DNA from: Arcticibacter sp.
GTDB lineage: Bacteria > Bacteroidota > Bacteroidia > 2-12-FULL-35-15
Assembly: GCA_021155045.1 (NCBI GenBank)
Contig: JAJNQB010000001.1
Location: forward strand, 1 to 64,000
Length of the DNA: 64,000 nt
Direction of reading: 5' to 3'
Below, in pieces: positions 58,858-64,000 of the stretch. A program made the position numbers and the translations under genes. The notes below the pieces were generated by a model. That model had not been told where the DNA came from and did no database searches. It was given only the letters and a program-made list of their open reading frames with translations. How positions within the stretch are numbered: position 1 is the stretch's first letter; each line of letters opens with the position of its first letter.

Positions 58858-59898
58858 ATGGAAAAAGTGGCAGCAAAAACAAAAAAAGAACCAGCAGAGA
58901 ATAAAACAGGTACAAAGTTTAGTAAGGAAACTTATATTAAATGGTACGAGTCGATGTTGTTGATGCGCAAATTCGAAGAAAAAACAGGACATCTTTATAT
59001 CCAACAAAAAATTAGAGGATTTTGCCATTTATACATTGGACAAGAAGCTTTAGTTGCTGGCTCCGAATCAGTATTAAGAAAAGAGGATAGAGTAATTACC
59101 GCCTACCGTGATCATGCTCATCCGATAGGAAGAGGAATGCATCCAAAATACATTATGGCAGAAATGATGGCAAAAGCTACAGGATGCTCAAAAGGTAAAG
59201 GAGGCTCGATGCACATGTTTTCGAAAGAATTTAATTTTTTTGGTGGACATGGAATTGTGGGCGGGCAAATACCTTTAGGTGCAGGTATTGCATTTGCCGA
59301 TAAATACAATGGAAATGATAATGTAACGCTTTGTTATATGGGTGATGGTGCTGTTCGCCAAGGCGCATTGCACGAAGCTTTTAATATGGCAATGCTTTGG
59401 AAATTGCCTGTAATATTTATCATCGAAAATAATAATTATGCAATGGGTACTTCTGTTGAGCGTACTTCTAATGTTCATGATTTATGGAAATTAGGCTTAG
59501 CTTATGATATGCCTTCAAAACCAGTTGATGGGATGACATGCGAAGCAGTTCATGAAGCAATAGAAGAAGCAGTAAATAGAGCTCGTAAAGGAGATGGTCC
59601 AACATTGTTAGAAATGAAAACATATCGTTACAAAGGACACTCTATGAGCGATGCTCAAACATATCGTACAAAAGATGAAGTAAAAGAATATCAAGCACAA
59701 GACCCAATTGAAAAAGTATTAGCAACCATCAAAAAAAATAAATGGATGACAGATGCTGATATTGAAAAAGCGGAACAAAAAGTAGATGATATCGTAGCTG
59801 AATCAGTTAAGTTTGGTGAAGATTCACCTTACCCTACAATAGACGAATTGTATAAAGATGTTTATGTTCAAGATGATTATCCGTACATAGTAGAATAA
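58858..59898 (+). CDS. pdhA: Pyruvate dehydrogenase E1 component, alpha subunit
   Basis: This 346-residue thiamine-diphosphate enzyme partners with PdhB. The TPP/Mg motif is present as GDGAVRQGALHEAFNMA... ending in IIENNNYAMGT. The RGFCHLYIGQEAL, AYRDHAHPIGRGM and KGGSMHMF blocks are diagnostic, as is the phosphorylation-loop-like YRYKGHSMSDAQTYR segment. The N-terminal 20 residues are Lys/Ala-rich. A four-helix-bundle gene and pdhC follow on the same strand. Confidence 0.95.
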   Translation: MEKVAAKTKKEPAENKTGTKFSKETYIKWYESMLLMRKFEEKTGHLYIQQKIRGFCHLYIGQEALVAGSESVLRKEDRVITAYRDHAHPIGRGMHPKYIMAEMMAKATGCSKGKGGSMHMFSKEFNFFGGHGIVGGQIPLGAGIAFADKYNGNDNVTLCYMGDGAVRQGALHEAFNMAMLWKLPVIFIIENNNYAMGTSVERTSNVHDLWKLGLAYDMPSKPVDGMTCEAVHEAIEEAVNRARKGDGPTLLEMKTYRYKGHSMSDAQTYRTKDEVKEYQAQDPIEKVLATIKKNKWMTDADIEKAEQKVDDIVAESVKFGEDSPYPTIDELYKDVYVQDDYPYIVE

Positions 59899-59900
59899 TT

Positions 59901-59914
59901 ATGAATTATAAATT
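59901..59914. repeat. Left inverted repeat of the S23-type cassette
   Basis: ATGAATTATAAATT is the exact reverse complement of 60281-60294. The pair flanks the four-helix-bundle gene between pdhA and pdhC. Confidence 0.7.
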
Positions 59915-59931
59915 ATAAACGGAGAGTATCT

Positions 59932-60282
59932 ATGGGGAAAGATAATCCGATTTTAACAAAATCATTTGAGTTTTCACTTACAAGAATAAAATTATACAAA
60001 CACTTAACAGAAAACAAGGAATACGTTTTATCAAAGCAATTGTTGAGGTCAGGAACAAGCATAGGAGCAAACATAGAAGAAGCGATTGGCGCAATATCTA
60101 AAAGAGAATTCACTGCTAAAATGGGAATCTCTTTAAAAGAAGCAAGAGAATCTAAATATTGGTTGAGACTTTTAGATAAAAGCCAGATGGTAAGTTACAA
60201 TTACAACAAAGAATTAAAAGAAATAGATGAGATTGTAAATATTTTAACTGCAATTGTAAAAACATCACAAGGCAACAATTAA
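59932..60282 (+). CDS. Four-helix-bundle (23S rRNA intervening-sequence-type) protein
   Basis: This 116-residue protein of the S23/IVP four-helix family has FEFSLTRIKLYKHL, LSKQLLRSGTSIGANIEEAIGA, FTAKMGISLKEARESKYWLRLLDKS and a final helix. Such genes occur in rRNA intervening sequences and in many scattered places; related Avd proteins act in diversity-generating retroelements, but no reverse transcriptase is present here. It interrupts pdhA-pdhC, has short AT-rich inverted repeats at both ends and thus looks like a small inserted cassette. Confidence 0.88.
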   Translation: MGKDNPILTKSFEFSLTRIKLYKHLTENKEYVLSKQLLRSGTSIGANIEEAIGAISKREFTAKMGISLKEARESKYWLRLLDKSQMVSYNYNKELKEIDEIVNILTAIVKTSQGNN

Positions 60283-60294
60283 TTTATAATTCAT
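60281..60294. repeat. Right inverted repeat of the S23-type cassette
   Basis: AATTTATAATTCAT, the partner of 59901-59914. A further ATAATTTATAATTT copy follows at 60299-60312. Confidence 0.7.
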
Positions 60295-60323
60295 CATATA
60301 TAATTTATAATTTCAAAATAAGT

Positions 60324-61970
60324 ATGGCTGAAATAGTAAGAATGCCCAAATTAAGTGATACCATGACAGATGGTGTTGTAGCCAAGTGGCATAAAAAAGT
60401 TGGTGACAAAGTAAAATCTGGCGAATTGCTTGCTGATATCGAAACAGATAAAGCAACCATGGAATTTGAATCATTCCAGAATGGGGTTATTTTACATATT
60501 GGAGTTCAAGAAGGGAAAGGCGCACCAGTAGATTCTATTCTTGCAATTTTAGGAAAAGAAGGTGAAGACATTACCGCTTTATTAGCTTCAGAAGCAGGCA
60601 ATGGTGTGGAAAGCAAAGCGGCAGTTCAAAGTTTAACTGTTGAAAGTTCAAAAGCTAACACTTCGACTCCGCTCAGTGTTACAAAAGCCGTAGAAATAAA
60701 AATACCTGATACTGTTCAAATTGTTCGTATGCCTAAATTAAGTGATACGATGACGGAAGGGGTTGTTGCAAAATGGCATAAAAAAGTTGGTGATAAAGTA
60801 AAATCAGGAGAGTTGCTTGCCGATATTCAAACAGATAAAGCAACAATGGAGTTTGAATCGTTTCAAGATGGAATAATTTTACACATTGGAGTTCAAGAAG
60901 GCAAAGGTGCGCCAGTAGATTCTATACTTGCAATTTTAGGAAAAGGTGGCGAAGATGTGGCTGCTATTATTGCTGCGGAAGCAAATAAGAGCGAAAGTGT
61001 TGAAGTCAAAATTCAAAAAGAAGAAAAAGTTGCTGATACAGCAGTTGTTTCTAAATCCGAAATCAAAAATCCGAAATCCGAAATCAGCGAAGCTGGTGGG
61101 CGAACTAAAATTTCTCCTCTTGCAAAAAAACTTGCTGATGAAAAAGGAATAAGTGTAAATGCTTTGAGAGGAAGTGGTGATAATGGAAGAATCATTAAGC
61201 GTGATATAGATAATTTTAAATCAAATGGTTCGGCACCAGCTTTTGTTGGAGTAGAAAGTTATACAGAAGAACCTGTTTCGCAAATGCGTAAAACGATTGC
61301 AAAACGTTTGGGCGAAAGTAAATTTTCTGCACCGCATTTTTATTTAACAATGGAAATTGATATGGACGAAGCAATCAAAGCTCGTGAAGCAATCAATACT
61401 GTTGCAGGAATAAAAATTTCATTTAATGATATGGTGATTAAAGCCGTTGCAGCAAGTTTACGTAAACATCCAAAAGTAAATGCGTCTTGGCTGAGTGATC
61501 CTTCGACAGGCTCAGGACAGGCCAAAATTCGTTACAACAACCATATTCACATTGGTGTTGCTGTTGCTGTAGAAGAAGGATTATTAGTTCCTGTTGTTCG
61601 TTTTGCTGATGGTAAAACATTAACACAAATAGGAACAGAAGTACGCAACTATGCTGTAAAAGCAAAAGATAAAAAACTTCAACCAAGTGATTGGGAAGGA
61701 AATACATTTACTATTTCTAACTTAGGAATGTTTGGTATCGAAGAATTTACTGCGATTATCAATCCGCCAGATGCTTGTATTTTAGCAGTTGGTGGAATCA
61801 AACAAACACCAGTAGTTAAAAACGGACAAATTGTTCCAGGCAATATTATGAAAGTAACATTGTCTTGCGACCACAGAGTGGTGGATGGAGCAATTGGTTC
61901 TGCTTTCTTACAAACAGTAAAACATAATTTAGAAAATCCTGTGTTGATGTTAGGAGCTAGTTCTATTTAA
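60324..61970 (+). CDS. pdhC: Pyruvate dehydrogenase E2, dihydrolipoamide acetyltransferase
   Basis: This 548-residue core enzyme transfers acetyl groups to CoA. It has two nearly identical lipoyl domains (about residues 3-80 and 137-213) with lipoyl-Lys in ETDKATMEF and QTDKATMEF. A peripheral-subunit-binding domain follows at about 256-295 (ISPLAKKLADEKGI... GRIIKRDI), then a catalytic domain with the DHRVVDGAIG active site. Three genomic repeats are inserted in frame: in the lipoyl 1-2 linker (60661), the lipoyl-PSBD linker (61053) and inside the catalytic domain (61501, giving PSTGSGQA). The active-site His is intact. Confidence 0.96.
   Translation: MAEIVRMPKLSDTMTDGVVAKWHKKVGDKVKSGELLADIETDKATMEFESFQNGVILHIGVQEGKGAPVDSILAILGKEGEDITALLASEAGNGVESKAAVQSLTVESSKANTSTPLSVTKAVEIKIPDTVQIVRMPKLSDTMTEGVVAKWHKKVGDKVKSGELLADIQTDKATMEFESFQDGIILHIGVQEGKGAPVDSILAILGKGGEDVAAIIAAEANKSESVEVKIQKEEKVADTAVVSKSEIKNPKSEISEAGGRTKISPLAKKLADEKGISVNALRGSGDNGRIIKRDIDNFKSNGSAPAFVGVESYTEEPVSQMRKTIAKRLGESKFSAPHFYLTMEIDMDEAIKAREAINTVAGIKISFNDMVIKAVAASLRKHPKVNASWLSDPSTGSGQAKIRYNNHIHIGVAVAVEEGLLVPVVRFADGKTLTQIGTEVRNYAVKAKDKKLQPSDWEGNTFTISNLGMFGIEEFTAIINPPDACILAVGGIKQTPVVKNGQIVPGNIMKVTLSCDHRVVDGAIGSAFLQTVKHNLENPVLMLGASSI
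60661..60678. repeat. Dispersed repeat core (CTTCGACTCCGCTCAG) in pdhC linker 1
   Basis: It encodes TSTPLSV between the two lipoyl domains and shares its 16-bp core with the repeat inside leuS. Confidence 0.75.
61053..61085. repeat. Simple repeat (AAATCCGAAATC units) in pdhC linker 2
   Basis: Three to four units of AAATCCG/AAATC encode KSEIKNPKSEI between the second lipoyl domain and the subunit-binding domain. The word is similar to the repeat in truB. Confidence 0.75.
61501..61524. repeat. Dispersed repeat (CCTTCGACAGGCTCAGGACA type) inside the pdhC catalytic domain
   Basis: It encodes PSTGSGQA, eight residues between NASWLSD and KIRYNNHIHIG, where relatives run directly on. It is the one in-frame repeat here that lies inside a folded catalytic domain. 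Confidence 0.8.
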
Positions 61971-62010
61971 TATTTGCCGCGAAGGCGCAGAGGTTGCTAA
62001 GAATATTTTA

Positions 62011-62038
62011 AATGTCAGCTAAGGCTGACATTTTTTTT
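62011..62038 (+). terminator. Terminator after pdhC
   Basis: AATGTCAGC and GCTGACATT (62011-62019 with 62024-62032) with a 4-nt loop and a run of T form a clear intrinsic terminator. Confidence 0.93.
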
Positions 62039-62062
62039 GAGTTAGATTTTGTATTTTAGTTG

Positions 62063-62138
62063 CACAAAGCCAACAGGGTTTGGTAGGCTTTGTGTAATTT
62101 TATCACACATAAAAAACCCAAACGGGCGCAGGCCTGGG
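62063..62138 (+). ncRNA. Structured leader with possible pseudoknot upstream of the MHS transporter
   Basis: CACAAAGCC/GGCTTTGTG (62063-62071 with 62086-62094) forms a 9-bp stem. Its 14-nt loop contains GTTTGG (62078-62083), which is complementary to CCAAAC (62118-62123). A second potential stem, CCCA/TGGG, uses 62117-62120 and 62135-62138. The layout is that of an H-type pseudoknot just before the start codon at 62157. I cannot match it to a known riboswitch class. Confidence 0.4.
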
Positions 62139-62156
62139 ATTGTTAAAAACATTACT

Positions 62157-63623
62157 ATGTCTACAACCTCCATCCGTAAAGTAATAACAGCATCCTCAGT
62201 CGGAACAATGATTGAATGGTACGACTTTTATATTTTCGGAAGTTTGGCTCCAATTATTGCTACACAATTTTTTCCAAAAGAAAATCCTACTGCTGCTTTT
62301 TTAGCAACCCTTGCTGCTTTTGGAGTTGGGTTTGTAATTCGCCCTTTTGGTGCCATTGTATTTGGAAGATTGGGTGATATTGTTGGAAGAAAATATACAT
62401 TTTTATTGACGCTACTAATTATGGGTGGTGCAACATTTGCCATCGGATTAATTCCTAGTTATGAAAGCATAGGAATTCTTGCGCCCATCTTGGTTTTTGT
62501 TTTACGTGCACTACAAGGACTTGCGCTTGGAGGCGAATATGGTGGTGCTGCTATATATGTTGCGGAGCATGCACCCGAAGGCAAGAAAGGATATTATACA
62601 AGTTTTATTCAAACAACAGCAACTTTTGGTTTATTTATTTCTCTTGCAGTTATTCTTACTTGCAAGTCATTTATGAGTGCAGATGATTTTAACATTTGGG
62701 GCTGGAGAATTCCTTTTTTGGTTTCTATTTTCTTGGTGATTATTTCTTATTACATCAGAACAAAGATGGAAGAATCGCCTGTATTCAAAGAATTAAAAGC
62801 AGCAGGCAAAACCTCCAAAAATCCATTGAAAGAAAGTTTTGGTAAATGGAAAAATTTAAAATTAGTATTGATTGCGTTGTTTGGCGCAACAGCCGGACAA
62901 GGAGTAGTTTGGTACACAGGGCAATTTTATGCAATGAATTTTTGTATCCAAAATTTAAATATTGATGCAGCACAAGTTCAATGGATGTTGATTCCTGTTT
63001 TATTAATTGGAACACCTTTGTTTATTGTCTTCGCAAAATTGTCGGACAAGTATGGAAGAAAAAGGATTATGTTAACAGGAATGGGATTAGCTGCTTGTTT
63101 GTATATGCCGATATATCATGGAATGGCAGCACAGGCGGATTGGAAAAGCTGGGAAGAAATTGGTCAGGTAAATACAGTTGGAAACTCAATGGCTGAGAAT
63201 TCTTCAGAAGGCAAAGCTATTTACCATTATACAAATGGAGGGGAGCGTATAGAAAAAATAGAATTTTCTATGAAACCAGAAGACCATCATAAAGTTTTAA
63301 AAAGAATAAATACAATTAAGCTTCCTTCGTATAACATTTTCATGATTGGACTATTGATTTTCATTCAATTAATATTTGTATGTATGGCGTACGGACCAAT
63401 TGCTGCATTTTTAGTAGAATTATTTCCTCCAGAAATTAGATACACTTCGTTATCACTTCCTTATCATATTGGAAATGGAGTGTTTGGCGGATTAACTCCA
63501 TTGATTGCAGCATCCTTAGTTGTAAGTACAGGCAATATGTTTGCAGGATTATGGTACCCAATTATTGTTGCAGCTACAACTGTGGTGTTGGGAATTTTTC
63601 TTATCAAAGAGAAAAAAAGTTGA
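62157..63623 (+). CDS. MHS-family major facilitator transporter
   Basis: This is a 488-residue, 12-TM transporter from the ATG at 62157. The signature TMIEWYDFYIFGSLAPIIATQFFP, RPFGAIVFGRLGDIVGRKYTF and GLALGGEYGGAAIYVAEHAPE place it in the metabolite:H+ symporter family (proline/betaine, alpha-ketoglutarate, citrate). A soluble insert of about 65 residues (WKSWEEIGQVNTVG... KVLKRINTI) sits in the second half, between transmembrane segments. The substrate is unknown; a carboxylate is possible given the nearby pyruvate dehydrogenase. Confidence 0.9.
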   Translation: MSTTSIRKVITASSVGTMIEWYDFYIFGSLAPIIATQFFPKENPTAAFLATLAAFGVGFVIRPFGAIVFGRLGDIVGRKYTFLLTLLIMGGATFAIGLIPSYESIGILAPILVFVLRALQGLALGGEYGGAAIYVAEHAPEGKKGYYTSFIQTTATFGLFISLAVILTCKSFMSADDFNIWGWRIPFLVSIFLVIISYYIRTKMEESPVFKELKAAGKTSKNPLKESFGKWKNLKLVLIALFGATAGQGVVWYTGQFYAMNFCIQNLNIDAAQVQWMLIPVLLIGTPLFIVFAKLSDKYGRKRIMLTGMGLAACLYMPIYHGMAAQADWKSWEEIGQVNTVGNSMAENSSEGKAIYHYTNGGERIEKIEFSMKPEDHHKVLKRINTIKLPSYNIFMIGLLIFIQLIFVCMAYGPIAAFLVELFPPEIRYTSLSLPYHIGNGVFGGLTPLIAASLVVSTGNMFAGLWYPIIVAATTVVLGIFLIKEKKS

Positions 63624-63686
63624 AATGCTTCCCGTACTTTTCGATAAGCTAAGAGTAACAAAGCGTGTGCGAATAATTTGTAATAG

Positions 63687-64000
63687 TTAAACCAAACATT
63701 TACCTGTCATTTCTGTAGGTTGATTTACACCTAATAATTTTAAAATTGTTGGAGCAATATCAGCAAGCCTTCCATTATTTATTTTTTTGAACTCATTGTC
63801 AATTAATATACATGGAACAGGATTGGTTGTGTGTGCTGTATTTGGTGAGCCATCGGGGTTAATCATATAATCAGAATTTCCATGGTCGGCAATTATTATG
63901 AATGAATAATTATGTTGTATTCCTAATTCTACAATTTTTTTTGTGCAAGCATCTACAGTTTCCACAGCTTTTAAAACAGCATGGTAATCACCAGTATGTC
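63687..64000 (-). CDS. gpmI: 2,3-bisphosphoglycerate-independent phosphoglycerate mutase (3' end only)
   Basis: The gene runs off the window end, and only the last 104 or so codons are seen. They contain the metal-binding motif IIADHGNSDYM and the C-terminal HTTNPVPCILID and LADIAPTILKLLGVNQPTEMTGKCL, typical of the alkaline-phosphatase-fold mutase that interconverts 3- and 2-phosphoglycerate. The frame stays open through to base 64000 (HTGDYHAVLKAVET upstream of the first internal Met). Confidence 0.93.
   Translation of the reverse strand, partial: HTGDYHAVLKAVETVDACTKKIVELGIQHNYSFIIIADHGNSDYMINPDGSPNTAHTTNPVPCILIDNEFKKINNGRLADIAPTILKLLGVNQPTEMTGKCLV

Noticed and set aside
59932..60282. Diversity-generating retroelement, because Avd proteins share the four-helix fold
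   Set aside because: No reverse transcriptase, template repeat or variable repeat is present in the flanks.

Overview
The window is AT-rich chromosomal DNA from a member of the Bacteroidota. It is probably a free-living or environmental lineage rather than a gut Bacteroides. Evidence: type IX secretion sorting domains of type A (YPNP...) and type B (gliding-motility-associated C-terminal domain), many perfect Bacteroidota -7 promoter boxes (TAnnTTTG), the lineage-typical order ftsX-DUF3098-uppP-truB-queA, a split pyruvate dehydrogenase (pdhB apart from pdhA/pdhC), and a SPOR protein with an N-terminal HU-like domain. Base composition was judged by eye, not computed. I found no rRNA, tRNA, CRISPR array, prophage or transposase gene.

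Layout. 0-11.7 kb: end of a PKD/T9SS adhesin, an L-2-hydroxyglutarate oxidase operon, a thioesterase, a two-component system, hemJ, an HU/SPOR protein with kdsB, a pair of LysM/DUF1571-like paralogues, and pdhB. 11.9-13.4 kb: a two-gene DNA-binding protein + Doc/Fic toxin-antitoxin-like operon with an 11-bp inverted-repeat operator. 13.5-30.3 kb: glycosyltransferase 9, M28 peptidase, cysS, MORN-repeat protein, threonine dehydrogenase, trhO, DUF255 thioredoxin-fold protein, polA and leuS. 30.4-43.6 kb: secreted protein, ftsX-uppP-truB-queA block, acyl-CoA dehydrogenase, anmK, MscS channel, a four-gene TonB/ExbB/ExbD system, folC. 43.6-48.5 kb: T9SS type-B protein, small lipoproteins, M20 dipeptidase and a 684-bp gene-free stretch made of palindromic repeats. 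48.5-58.2 kb: a ten-gene minus-strand cluster combining a VTC-type polyphosphate polymerase, a DUF4956 membrane protein, a DUF2490 outer-membrane barrel, two T9SS-exported CotH-type kinases, a T9SS aryl-sulfotransferase-like protein and accessory proteins. 58.3-64 kb: cytidine deaminase, pdhA, a four-helix-bundle (S23-type) gene inserted between pdhA and pdhC, pdhC, an MHS-family transporter with a structured leader, and the 3' end of gpmI.

The best candidate for an under-described system is the CotH/VTC/DUF4956/DUF2490 cluster. It reads as a possible route from cytosolic polyphosphate synthesis through both membranes to surface-exposed atypical kinases. The Doc operon with its operator is the second candidate. 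A third theme is repeat biology: short genome-wide repeats have inserted in frame into leuS, truB and, three times, pdhC. Palindromic AGACAG/CTGTCT elements crowd the region around the M20 dipeptidase gene.
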